From positions 1 to 64,000 of the forward strand of contig JAUCBJ010006599.1 in assembly GCA_032718475.1 (NCBI GenBank): DNA of 64,000 nt, given 5' to 3'. Every line of letters starts with the position of its first letter. Position 1 is the stretch's first letter. The notes beneath the pieces are model-generated. The model worked only from the letters and a program-made list of their open reading frames with translations. It had not been told where the DNA came from and made no database searches. Of the stretch, positions 43,383 to 54,106 are shown piece by piece. The DNA is from Nemertoderma westbladi (Eukaryota > Xenacoelomorpha > Nemertodermatida > Nemertodermatidae). The position numbers were made by a program, and so were the translations under genes.

Positions 43383-44971
43383 TGTTAACTTGTAATTAAT
43401 CAGCCCTTTTGGTATAAATAATTATTTAGACATTTAATTATAATTTATTCCGTTTAATCGCACCACTTTATTACTCTGTGTATAATTATTGTGCTTTGCT
43501 TATGACGTCAGTTGCTGCGTGATTGTACCAGTAAAATCTTATCCAGATTTGCTTAAAATAATAGAATTTCCTTATTTATTGTAGTAGAATAAGCAACCAG
43601 ACAGCGGGGGGGGGGTCAACGCCAATGCTAGGATAATACATTTATTTGTGTTTTTTTAATCAATAAATATATTTTTCGCATCACTATCTGGTTGACTTCA
43701 GACATTCGTATAAAATTAGTAAAAGGTATCTAGGTATTGTATCTCGAAATCTATCGTGTAGAGATTCATTCGACATTACAAATCTTTTAAATCACAATTA
43801 ACCCTTTAGTGCCGAGAGCCATTTGACATTTTGGTGTTGCAGTAACGCCATGTGGGTTAATCGTTGTTGTAATTGTTTTTAATACCGATACTGCCAGTAG
43901 TGGCTGCCACTGCCTGTCCAATAGTAGGTAATTTTAGCTGATCTAAATCTCTATATGATTCTGATAGGTTGAGCAAGTATTTGTAGAAGTTCAAAAATCC
44001 AAAATATAGTGAATGTATCTTACTAACCAATAAAAGTTGGTACACAGATCGCAAATCTCCATCAATACTGTGAAACCGAAATTGGCAATGTCTGCAAAGC
44101 TTCAACTAATCATTCCGTTCTGCTATGGTGCCTGTTCAAATTGCTTTGTAAGTTTTAACGATGTAACTTGACGATGGATCTTTATTTATAAGCCTATAAA
44201 TCATGATCATGATGCATGATCATGATAAATCATGATGCCTATAAATTTCAATATCTTTCAAAAATAATATAAATCTTAATTTTCTTAACATCACTTGGGT
44301 TCTGTAAACTCCTCTCGACAGATTCATATCAACTCCACTTCACACCGCAATGTATTATTAGTCATGTTTGTATTGTGTATTGAGGACTTGGGGGGGGGTC
44401 CATGTCACAGAATTGCGACACTGTATACCACGACGTTAGAGATTTGGTATTACGTACTCTTAACTATTATTTCGTCCACGGACTGGTTATAATTATAAGT
44501 CTTATAACATGTCCGAGATGTTACTCTTCCAAAATATCCGTACAAAATAACAAATAACAGTTAAATAAAGATAGAGTTTTGTTGTCGAGTTCGCTATTTC
44601 TTATTCATATCATTATAATACTGTAATTTATGATTTAAATCAATATTTATTCCGTATAATTAAAATTAAATTTACATTCTTAAAAGCATTAATTAACTAC
44701 ATATAAGTACCGTATAAACATTGCATTAATTAACTAAGTATAAAACATTTGAAGATAATTGTTTTTGCACCAATAACACTGTTAAATATATCACGTAATT
44801 GTGCTGTACTGCTCCTAATTAAAACTAAAATAAATAAGTAAAATACGTAAATAAATACAACATTACTTCACTGTAATTCCGAATATAAGGGAGCATATTG
44901 GGATCAACTTGTGTATATAAGAGAAAAATATGGGACCGGCGGGTAGATCGATATTATTCGGCGCCTTTATG
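43383..44971. other. Intergenic, no gene seen
   Basis: 3' region of the sorting nexin, then AT-rich DNA. G runs occur at about 43605-43615 and 44389-44397. A small perfect hairpin TCATGATCATG-ATG-CATGATCATGA lies at 44201-44225, flanked by a direct repeat GCCTATAAAT. Short frames here are not supported. Confidence 0.6.
43662..43667 (+). promoter_or_regulatory. Candidate polyadenylation signal AATAAA
   Basis: About 280 bp after the sorting nexin stop. This is the first clear AATAAA hexamer on this strand that I saw. Confidence 0.45.
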
Positions 44972-45646
44972 TCACTCCTGGCATTTTATCTGAAGGGTCT
45001 TCATGCCAACAATAAACCCCATCAGAAACGGGCCACCGAGCATGACAACCAAAGGAACCAAACAAATCCAAATATTACACTTTAGCCGAGCGCAGTTAAA
45101 CAAATTGAAATAAATATTTTTCCAGAACTCGAACCAAATTCCAATCATCATTAGCACCACAAAGACATCGATTGTCCAGTCAGATATTACTACCCAACCC
45201 CTGGCTGGACTGTATACTTTGCCGGTCGCATAGATAACCAAATAGGTTAAAGCGATACTAAAACGGAGGGACGCTAAACTGCTTTTTGTAATCACCTTTT
45301 GTCGGTTCATATTAAAATCTTCGTAAGCCTCATCCATTTCTGTCTGCAGCTCCTCAAATACCTCTAAATATTTCGTCTGGTTTTCGCGTTTTTTCCTGAA
45401 AACCGAAGCGATATATATAATCGGATGGCCGTAGTAAAGCAAAATGTTGCATTTAGAAACGGCGATTATAAATTCTATTAGAAGTAAAAGGAAGTTCAGT
45501 ATCTGTAGAAGAAGAAATGTCTGCTGGTGGTTAGCGCAATCCACCGACTTGCGTATCAGAGTTATTGTAGCGAATAGAATGTCTAAGCAACCAAATATCG
45601 CGAAAACAAATCCCAAGGAACCACAGAAAACCTGTTTCTTTGACAT
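44972..45646 (-). CDS. Multi-pass membrane protein of unknown family
   Basis: 224 residues from ATG at 45644-45646. Hydrophobic segments at about 8-31, 44-64, 127-143, 157-175 and 191-213 predict four to five membrane helices. Between the second and third lies a charged cytosolic-type loop (84-122: RKKRENQ...ELQTEMDEAYEDFN) that may be helical. Cysteines are scattered (C8, C20, C37, C66, C185, C190, C195, C222) with no known motif. I do not recognise the family. It is uninterrupted, so either a single-exon gene or one large exon. The nearest neighbour, the sorting nexin, is on the other strand 1.6 kb away. A random frame of this length with five clean hydrophobic segments is unlikely but not excluded. 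Confidence 0.6.
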   Translation of the reverse strand: MSKKQVFCGSLGFVFAIFGCLDILFATITLIRKSVDCANHQQTFLLLQILNFLLLLIEFIIAVSKCNILLYYGHPIIYIASVFRKKRENQTKYLEVFEELQTEMDEAYEDFNMNRQKVITKSSLASLRFSIALTYLVIYATGKVYSPARGWVVISDWTIDVFVVLMMIGIWFEFWKNIYFNLFNCARLKCNIWICLVPLVVMLGGPFLMGFIVGMKTLQIKCQE

Positions 45647-45762
45647 CCTATTATCGTTGGTATCTAATCTTATGTGTAATATAGTACAGTTCTACAGAAG
45701 TAGGCCTACTAGGTGGCCATGGCTGCATGGGCCAAGCCCGACTGGCAGACTGGCTGTAGGAT

Positions 45763-45915
45763 ACAAGCGGGTTCATAGAGTACAGATTCAATTGCTGAAT
45801 GGCTACCGCGGGAAATTTGAATTTCACTGTTTCTAGGCCTTCTATCTGTAACAAATAAGCACAAATAAGTAAAGAATGTGAGTTGCTAGGAAACTAAATA
45901 AATAAACATTGTTAC
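45763..45915. repeat. Dispersed repeat shared with 20857-21015
   Basis: Shares AAGCGGGTT, GAGTACAGATT, CGCGGGAAATTTGAATT, CTTCTATCTGTA and GTGAGTTGCTAGGAAACTA in the same order with 20857-21015. Divergence is roughly 15 percent by eye. Nature unknown. Confidence 0.8.
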
Positions 45916-46174
45916 GTTAGAGATTTTATTCCAAAATTGTAACATTACGTATTAACAGCGAGATGTTATTTAGCACTTTATAACTTTAGCTGTACATTTA
46001 GTATTGTATTGATGTATTATTATTTATGTAATGTCCCGACGGCATTGCTGTAAAGTGATGCCGTCATGGTTACGAAATAAACAATAGTAGGTATTTATTA
46101 TTAATTGTCTGGCAGCCAGGTAGGTCTACTGCATTACCTAAAGTAAAAAGTAAATTTTCTTCGGCCGCCAGGCC

Positions 46175-47548
46175 AGGGATTGCGCACAAAGTCTGTCAAC
46201 TTATTACCAGTGCGGTCCCCCCAGAACTTTACTCCCCAGAGGAAACTCCAGTACTCATTTAGCTACCACTTAGGATGCAAGGCAAAGATGCGCCCTGGCC
46301 GGTCCCTTTAAGGGGGGGTTAACCCCCAGTCTTTTTTTTCATCATATTTTTTTTAATGTGTTTTCCGATGTGAAATTTTATGGTAATTCCGAATCTGATA
46401 TCACTTTTTCGATAAGGTATTTTGTTCTCGAGTTATGGCAACTTTTGTAATTTTCACCCAAAATTTCAAATTTTTAAATTTTGGTGCAGCACCACATTTG
46501 ACACCAAAAATTACCATCAAACACCCATAAATGTGCAAATATTTTGCCATTTTCGGAATCAGCGCCTAAAATTAGCCTATAGGTATCAAAACCACGAAAG
46601 TTAGATTATATTTAAAAATTTGAAAAAATTTTCACTTTTGGTGCATGTTTGGTCAGTTGTAATAAGGATGAAATTTAAATGTCATTTTTCTCGTATTGGC
46701 TTTTTTGGGACACTTTCTCTATCTACTTTTTAACTACTCAACGGATTTTCGTTCTGTTTGCAGAATTATGTAGAGGAATATTCCCCGCAAAAATTGAATA
46801 GACAGAATTTTGAAATTTTGCTTTAAAAAAAAAGTTATAGCATTTTTCGTTTAAAAAATACCGAAAAATCTAAAAAATCCAAAATTTAGCGATTTTTTAC
46901 ACAAAAAATGCCATAACTTTTTTTTGAAAAAAAATTTCAAAATTCTGTCATTCAATTTTTGCGGCGAATATTCCTCTACATAATTCTGCAAACAGAACGA
47001 AAATCCGTTGAGTAGTTAAAAAGTAGATAGAGAAAGTGTCCCAAAAAAAGCCAATGCGAGAAAAATGACATTTAAATTTCATCCTGATAACAACTGACCA
47101 AACATGCACCAAAAGTGAAAATTTTTTCAAATTTTTCAAATATAATCTACTTTCGTGGTTTTGATACCTATAGGCTAATTTTAGGCGCTGATTCCGAAAA
47201 TGGCAAAATATTTGCAAATTTATGGGTGTTTGATGGTAATTTTTGGTGTCAAATGTGGTGCTGCACCAAAATTTAAAAATTTGAAATTTTGGGTGAAAAT
47301 TACAAAAGTTGCCATAACTCGAGAACAAAATACCTTATCGAAAAACTGATTTCAGATTCGGAATTACCATAAAATTTCACATCGGAAAACACATTAAAAA
47401 AAAATATGATGAAAAAAAAGACTGGGGGTTAACCCCCCCTTAAAGCATTCGTGCCGAAACGAGAACTGCCCTGCCCCATTTGAGGATCGAACCCACGACC
47501 TACGGGAGATGTGAATTAAATGCAACCACTACCAAGGTGGAACCTACC
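46175..47548 (-). mobile_element. tRNA-derived SINE on the minus strand, split by a palindrome
   Basis: The minus strand at 47533-47483 shows box A (TGGTAGTGGTTG) and box B (GGTTCGATCCTC) of a tRNA-derived SINE head. The head runs to TTAA at 47440. The body appears to resume beyond the palindromic element at 46307 and continue down to about 46175 (AAGGGACCGGCCAGGGCGCA and onward). The SINE was therefore the target of the palindrome. The link between the two halves is an inference. Confidence 0.55.
46312..47439. mobile_element. 1.1-kb palindromic (foldback) element at TTAA
   Basis: Arms 46312-46850 and 46904-47439 are near-perfect reverse complements, about 537 bp each, with a loop of about 53 bp. 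Ends are GGGGGGGTTAACCCCC...GGGGGTTAACCCCCCC. TTAA flanks both sides (46308-46311 and 47440-47443), as with piggyBac-type target duplications, although TTAA next to a palindrome is ambiguous. Frames in the arms (for example 46422-46604 and 46948-47328) are the same sequence read from either arm and encode nothing recognised. A motif TTTTGGTGCAGCACCA inside is shared with the element at 54.1-55.4 kb. Confidence 0.9.
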
Positions 47549-47749
47549 GGTAGGCGGTAGCTATTAATAACCAGTAGCTATGAACTATTACCACTGCTCC
47601 AAACGCCACCATAAATATAAGCTAACTTTTTTATGACCTAATTTATGTCTATTTAAACAGCAACTAATTTAATTTGTGCAGTTTCTATCACTTATCATGT
47701 ATATGTACAATCATTTCGTAATGTTAAAATATTGGAATAAAACTACATA

Positions 47750-47884
47750 CATACTTGTTGCAAAGTACTTTACAGTGTTCTGATCCTCTTATGGCTTTAT
47801 TTTCACTCACTCACTAACGTTCGTTCGTGTAACAAAGCCACTCGGATCATCACACTGTAAAGTGCTACTTTACACACAAGTATG
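47750..47884. mobile_element. 135-bp MITE with TA target duplication
   Basis: Imperfect inverted arms of about 55 bp begin CATACTTGT and end ACAAGTATG, sharing AAGTACTTTACAGTG/CACTGTAAAGTGCTACTTT blocks. TA flanks both ends (47748-47749 and 47885-47886). A Tc1/mariner-type non-autonomous element is likely. Confidence 0.75.
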
Positions 47885-47904
47885 TAAATAGTTATTACCG
47901 TCTG

Positions 47905-48260
47905 GGGGCGGTAGCAACTGTTATGAAATACAGGTTTCTTCCATAAGCGTAAGGGTGTATGCTCTTAAATTCGTCTTCCTATTGATCCATTTTTTAAATG
48001 TAATATTCTTAGCCAAAGATTAAAGAGTCCTAATATTATCCTACTGTAGTAGAGTCCTAGTACTCATAGTATTATTTAAACTAAAAATTGTTTCTTTTCA
48101 CAAATGTTTGTAAACTTGGACAATTTCACAGCTTTAATACAGTACTATACTAGACCACGCCCATATACTGAGCAAAGTATATATTTATTATCTCAAAATA
48201 CACTACCAGCCGCATTATACTCTGCCTGAAACTGGCCAAAACAATTACTACTTTTTTATT
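47905..48260. repeat. Uninterrupted copy of repeat X
   Basis: Aligns with 21068-21139 joined to 33478-33730. It passes through the BEL insertion point (TCTTCCTATTGATCC at about 47976) without any insertion. It therefore serves as the paralogous empty site. Confidence 0.85.
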
Positions 48261-48694
48261 TTTAAAATATAAAACTTTGTTCTTGAATTTCAAGCCGATT
48301 CCCCCTCAATTCTCTCTTACATCCTTTGGGCGAAGGGTTAGTGATTGTTACTGTTGAAGTTTTACTAGTATTTTCAATATTGGTGAAAAATTTGCAACCC
48401 ATGTGTACCACCATCGCACAAAACAATAGAAGAGTTATGTAGTTAACATTCGCCCGGAAGTTGTTATTACATTTCTTTCATTTCTTGCAAATTAATTTGA
48501 TGCAGTATCAGCCGCTATCCTTCCGGTAAAACAATGAATAACGTAATCTCGCATTAATATGTATTAATACCGGCTCCAGCCTATGACCCCGTATGAATTT
48601 TATATATGACTCAGCCACCCTACATATATGTTTAGTACAGATATGAGACATTAAAAAAATTGGGTAGACTTCACGAAATGGTTGTGCTCGTTTT
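48261..48694. other. Non-coding, no gene seen
   Basis: AT-rich; nothing supported apart from the LINE tail at its edge. Confidence 0.55.
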
Positions 48695-50920
48695 TTACTA
48701 CTACTGCTAGGTCGAGCGAACTCGGACAGTGGAAATGAGATCCTTCCAGGCTTCCCGATTCTCCATAGTTGTCGCAATTTCGTTTCTCCCAAGTTCAGTA
48801 TCCCTTTCAAGTTGATCTATATGTTATGGCCGGTCGTCCACGACTACGCTTTCCAGAGTTGGTTGCCAGAAAAGTAGATCTGGTATAACCTCGTCTTTAC
48901 TTCGCCAGCAGTGCCCACTGAATCTTATTCTGCGTTCACGGAGGGTGGTTGATACAGGCGGTATTGTACCATAAAGCTCGGCGTTTGTCATGTGTTGTCT
49001 CCAGCTGATGTTTAGGGCTGCCCTTGGTAGTCTTGTGTAGCAACCATCAATTCGTTCTTCAAGTAATTTCAGTGCCCAGGTCTCACCCCCGTATAAAAAT
49101 ACACTTTCCACTGTGGCTCGAAAGAACTTAGTCTTCAGGTGCCTGGAGAGATCTGATTTCCAGATGGTATCCATTTTTGATAGAGCTACCCAAGCCTTTG
49201 CTTTCCTAACTTCTTGTCCTTTTTGCTACTCTCTATCCATGATCCAAGGTACTGAAAGTCGTCGACCTTCCTTAGTTGATTATTGTCAATGGTTGTCAAG
49301 TTTCCATCAACATTATAGGTCATTAATTCGGTCATGGTAGCATTTATATGCAATCCAACCTCCTTAGCAGCCCTCTCCACTTTATTTAGTAGAAGCTGTG
49401 CATCTGCTAGCGTATTAGAGAGCAGAGCAGGGCGATGTCATCCGCAAAGTCGGTGTCTGTGACTGTAGTTGCCGGATATCTACTACTTCTGCGTTCTTGA
49501 AGTGTTCTTCACCCTTTGTGGCCGTCCTCATTGCGTAATCCAGCACAATTACAAATACAGTAGTAATGGTGCTAATGTGTCACCTTGCAGTCAGCCACCA
49601 GCCAGGATTGAGAAAAACTCAGTTTCACCATCTGGTGAGAGTACCTGCGCTTCTGTGTCACAATATAACAATCCAATGCCAGCAACAATTACTTCTGGTA
49701 TTCCATAAGCTCTTAGGATTTCAAGCATTTTACCTCTATGGATGGAGTCGAGTGCCTTCTTGAAGTCCACAAAAGTCATGACTGCGGGGAGATTCTTTGA
49801 CTTAATTCCTTCAATCAGTCTCCGTAGTGCAAGTATCTGAGCTATTGTTGATCTACTTGGTCGAAATACGTTTTGGCTCTTACGCAGTAGTTTCTCTATG
49901 TGAGGCCTAATCCTATATAGAATCATTTTATTGTATATTTTGGCAGCTACCACAAGCAGACAGATCCCACGATAGTTTGTTGGTATGCCGAGGTCTCCTT
50001 TCTTGGGGAGAGGCTTTAGTTGACCTTTAGTCCAAATTGGTGGTGGCTTTTCCCCTTTTAACATCCGGTTGCAAACATTCAATAATGGTCTGTTTAGCAC
50101 TCCGGTTTTCCATACCTCCGCAGTGATTTCATCTAATCCAATCACTTTATTATTGGACATGTTTTTAATGCTTCTTTGGAGTTCGGCAGGTGTGAAGTCC
50201 CCTGTTTCTATAGGTAGTGTCTTGTCATATATTATCCTTGTAGGGCTGACCTCGATGTTTGGTGGGTTCGATGTTTACGAGCTCTATGCCTCGCAGTTGA
50301 TCATGCTGATTCTCCACTTTTTGTTTATAAGGATGTAATCCAGTTGTGCTTTGGTTCCATTAGGGTATTGAAAGGTCCGTAGCTTCCCCTTACTCTTTTC
50401 GAATGTGTTGTTTGTTGGTATCATTCACATTCTTCCATTAGGTCTAAAAGTAAGTACCCATTTCTGTTAGAACTGGTGTTATAGGTGTAACCCTTGATGT
50501 CTTCTGGGCCAATTTGCGCATTCAGGTCACCAGCAATGACTTTAACATTGTGTTTCGGAATGTCCTTTATAAGTCCAGTCAGATCTTCATAAAACTTGAC
50601 TGCTTGTTCTGGCTCTGAGGCATTGGTTGGACTGTAGCAACATATAACTGTTGCCTTGGGATTCCCATAAAATGTTGCCTGGAATTTATAGATTCGATGT
50701 TGTTTAGGGTCTTATGTGCAAATGGGCTTAGCAGAATTCCTACTCCACCAATTGATGCATTGGCCGAGTTTCTTACTGCTGAGCCCGTTACTAACGTCCA
50801 TCCATTTCCAATGTCATTGTACTTCATGGCAGTGTCTTCATGACAAATCCGATGTTCTTGGATGCAGATGATGTCGATTTTATATTCCATTGTCAGAGCG
50901 ACCCGATTTTTAGGGGGTCT
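48695..50920 (-). pseudogene. RTE-like LINE, 2.2 kb, frameshifted
   Basis: On the minus strand the order is endonuclease remnant (50890-50579: CIQEHRICHED, GIGILLSP-like segment), RT N-terminal and palm regions (50160-49591: DEITAEVWK, NYRGICLLV, then AQILALRRLIEG, TFVDFKKALDSI, and SPDGETEFFSILAG), the post-palm region (49380-49186) and the C-terminus (49174-48824 with FLYGGETW, GHCWRSKDEV). It ends in the same TCGACCTAG plus TAG/CAG tail (48705-48722) as the copy at 11745, so the two belong to one family. APE-type endonuclease, RT and a short microsatellite tail fit RTE. Several frameshifts make it inactive. It is truncated within the endonuclease. Confidence 0.88.
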
Positions 50921-51465
50921 TAAACATATGTAGCAACGGATAAAATTGCCATAGCAACAGCTCTTATAGTAGATATGACGTGTTAAAATTTATGAAAGAT
51001 TACTATTTTGGATATGAAGAATTTAATGGCATATTTAGTTTTTTGAAAATACTGTACCATACAGCCATAGCAACCAACTGAAAATGACCTTGAAAGTTAG
51101 CAGTAGGGGTATTGGCAATGTCCTAGCAAGGGGCTTTAAGCGGGCGTAAGGCATTTGCAGTAGTCGTAGCGTCATTGGGGATCAGAGTCTACCACTTATA
51201 AAGTATTAGGAACAATATGCACTACTTTCTTGCTTGTAGTTGCCATGGCAACGATTAACTTTGGCTCGAAACGGGCTATATATTAGCCGTATAGCGTCAT
51301 TGAATCAATCTCCACCCCCACCATATCGAGTAGGCCTATAAGGAAAAATATGCGATATGTTTCAGTTTCTAGATGCTATGTCAACTTGTCATAATTGTTA
51401 ACAAAGTGTTTTTCATATCACTTAGCTGTTTTGACTACAGCGAATTTTGAAAGATAAGTGAGGTT
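50921..51465. other. Non-coding with CCATRGCAAC motifs
   Basis: No gene. GCCATAGCAAC occurs at about 50950 and 51064, and a full palindromic X-box occurs at 51239-51252. Confidence 0.55.
51239..51252. promoter_or_regulatory. Perfect RFX-type X-box
   Basis: GTTGCCATGGCAAC is a 14-bp perfect palindrome matching the RFX consensus GTNRCC-NN-RGYAAC. No start codon or transcript is evident nearby, so its use is unknown. Confidence 0.4.
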
Positions 51466-52206
51466 TACTTACATGATACGTACAGTATATTCAGAAATAT
51501 TTCATTTGTCATCACTTTATGTCCTATAACATTCTTAAATAACTGAAATTACATTGTGTTAAGAATTGCAATTACGACAGTAATCAGTGAACATAACACC
51601 GTTAGGCCTACAAGAACAAGAACAGTGCGCATGTCAGCCGCTAGGGGGCTACACGTGTAAACATTAAATGTCCTTCCATTTCTTTGCTACAGTATTATTC
51701 CGTTCAAGGTAAAACTTGGCAGATACTGTATTATGTACTAGACCATCAGTTGTATAATCCAAGTGAGGCTAATCCGTCTGCAGTTCTCAAGTCTACCGCT
51801 AGAGGGAGAAATTGTCTAATATATACATATACTGTACAAATAAAAGAGCGCATTCGAATTTATAAGGTTCTTTCAAACAACACTTTTTTGACATAAGAGA
51901 GGTTGATATGTTATGTATGGCACATTCTTCCTCTAGCGGCAGACTGGAGAACTGCTGGCCGATTAACCTCCCCACAAAGTCGCAGCATGTGGTCTAGTAC
52001 AGTACATACAGTATATGCCAAGTTTTACCTTAAAAGAAAAGAAAATGGAATGACATTTCATGTTTACACATGTAGCCTCCTAGCGGCGGTGTTATGTGCA
52101 CTAATTACTGTCGTAATTAGAATTCTTAACACAATGTAATTTCATGTATTTAGGAATGTTATAGGGCATAAAGTGATGACAAAATGTAATACGTATCATG
52201 TAAGTT
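51466..52206. repeat. Long imperfect inverted repeat (about 350-bp arms)
   Basis: The left arm (51466-51812) and right arm (51927-52206) match as reverse complements with gaps. Shared blocks are ACTTACATGATACGTA, GTCATCACTTTATG, ATTACATTGTGTTAAGAATT, ATTACGACAGTAAT, GGTAAAACTTGGCA and CCGCTAGAGG. The centre is about 110 bp. Sequence divergence is greater than in the 46.3-kb palindrome, so it is older or less homogenised. Frames inside are not supported. Confidence 0.88.
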
Positions 52207-52785
52207 TTCTAAAGCAGAAACAACCAGAACAGTGGCACACGATGACAAGCAGATATATTATTTGAAATCAGTGCATGTAAATTGATCAGAAAAGTTTTAA
52301 ATTGAAAAGTCATAAATTTTATTTATGCTGATTATTAATCATTATCTTGAACAATTAAAACTAACGGGCCAGGCCGGGCCGAGACCCAAAGGTCGTATAA
52401 AAAACCGGCACGTGTCCATTAATTAATTGCACATCATAATTAACATGGGCCTACAGTATTCCTTTACTTTAAGTACTGTACATTGATGTTACAAAGTAGC
52501 ATTGGCCTTACGACGCTATTCATTTTAATTATCAGTAAATACTTTATGTATTAACTGCCTCAATTGTATTTCTATAGGCCTACGTTGAGTTTTAATGAAT
52601 AAAGAGTAGGCCTACATTCAATTCAAAAAAAATTATCTGGCCTTCATACAGAGTGCAAACAATGTACATTCAGTATATATTATAATTTATTAAAATGACT
52701 GTATTGCGACTGAACCGGGTCTATATAGGATAGAGACGTATCGACTTTGGCTTTTATAGACGAGTACTGAAGAGTGTGTTTGATA
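52207..52785. other. Non-coding, no gene seen
   Basis: AT-rich, with AGGCCTAC motifs. 52365-52420 is locally GC-rich (GGGCCAGGCCGGGCC). Confidence 0.55.
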
Positions 52786-52925
52786 TGTCTAGACAAGTAT
52801 TGATTGTGCCCTGTGTCATGCACATTAGATAACATGTCTAGACAAATATTGATTGTGCCTGTGTCATGCACGTTAGATAACAATGTCTAGACAAACATTG
52901 ATTGTGTCTCTATGACATGCTTGTT
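52786..52925. repeat. 49-bp tandem repeat, three copies
   Basis: Copies start at 52786, 52835 and 52884 with TGTCTAGACAA, followed by ATTGATTGTG and TGTCATGCAC. TGTCTAGACA is itself a perfect palindrome. The short minus-strand frame across them is a by-product. Confidence 0.9.
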
Positions 52926-53576
52926 CATGTTCCTACTCCTACTGTATAAATTATTTGATTTTACATTTTAAATGAAATACTTGAACTTTTTAATAGCGGT
53001 GGAGATCTTTTATAATAATAATAATAATGCACTGTGAGTTTCTTGTAATCTATACATTTTTTATTTACCTGACGTCTCGAGAAGGTTTTATCTATGATGG
53101 GGACTTGTATGATGTCTACTGTACTTTGTATGTACAATAAATACTTTACTTAGCAATTACTCAATTATTCTTCAATGCAATCTTCATTTCATTTTTAAAA
53201 ATTTTGCTTTAAAACTAAGCATTTAGTTTTAAACAATAAGTTTTATAAAACAGACTCTATTTCTAGTTCGATTTCGAAAAAATAGAAACTTCTTTATATT
53301 TTCTCAATTTGTTATTGCCGTACAGCTATGATTTGTTCTGAACAACCCCATCCACTTTCCCAACCACAGGTCCCGATATCTCACAAAGCCGTTAGGTTTA
53401 ACACCCATTCCGAAGCACCCACAAGGGATACTTTCAAAAAAATAAGATTGATCTTGAATGAGATAAAATGGACTAGACTAGTGAAGTTCTCTATTTAGAG
53501 AGTAAGCCTACCTACAGTACTGTAAGTAGGGCGAATAAAAATTACTGTATTATCATTGGTATTCGAATTGAATATA
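52926..53576. other. Non-coding, no gene seen
   Basis: AT-rich; contains a short (AAT)n run at about 53013-53027. Confidence 0.55.
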
Positions 53577-53635
53577 GTCAAGGACTTCTAGACATAGTAT
53601 ATATTCTATGTATACTATGTTCTAGAAGTCCTTGA
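53577..53635. repeat. Hairpin with about 24-bp arms
   Basis: GTCAAGGACTTCTAGACATA and following bases pair with TATGTTCTAGAAGTCCTTGA, with a single bulged base and a short AT-rich loop. A compact, nearly perfect stem of precursor-miRNA size, but with no loop or flank signature. Confidence 0.85.
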
Positions 53636-54106
53636 TATAGTGTAGTACTGTAGCTGTTAACCGGACTACCGAGATGGTAGGCGGTGATATAAGAACCTCC
53701 GACTCGGTTCCACACCCTCAAACTCCCGTCAATAGACACTGAAGCGTAAAGAAATTGAATGCTACAGTATGTTGTAGTTGTGGAATGTACATAGAACACG
53801 CACCTATGGGATGGAACATTTAGGGCATGCTACACATACTGTTGTTAATGTATGGAACGTTGAAGGAATGGAATACATACTGCAGTATTGCACCAGTACT
53901 TTATGGAATGCTTAAGGCATGACGGTAACTGTGTGGATCAAATAGCTATTAAATGAGGTTGGGAACTCGTACTATTGTAAGGGAAATTTATAAAGAAGTA
54001 TTCAAATTTATAATAAAATATGCAAGAAATATGGTGCGGAACCCGTACCATGTTTACTATGGATCGCGTGCCTAGAATAAGATACTCGTTAACCCTATTA
54101 AACGAT
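53636..54106. other. Non-coding, no gene seen
   Basis: Repeated GGAATG/GGCATG-type short motifs (TATGGAATG, GGCATG) at 53800-53920; no gene. Confidence 0.5.

Noticed and set aside
46422-47328. ORFs in the palindrome arms (60 and 126 codons)
   Set aside because: The same sequence read from both arms, AT-rich and without a domain.
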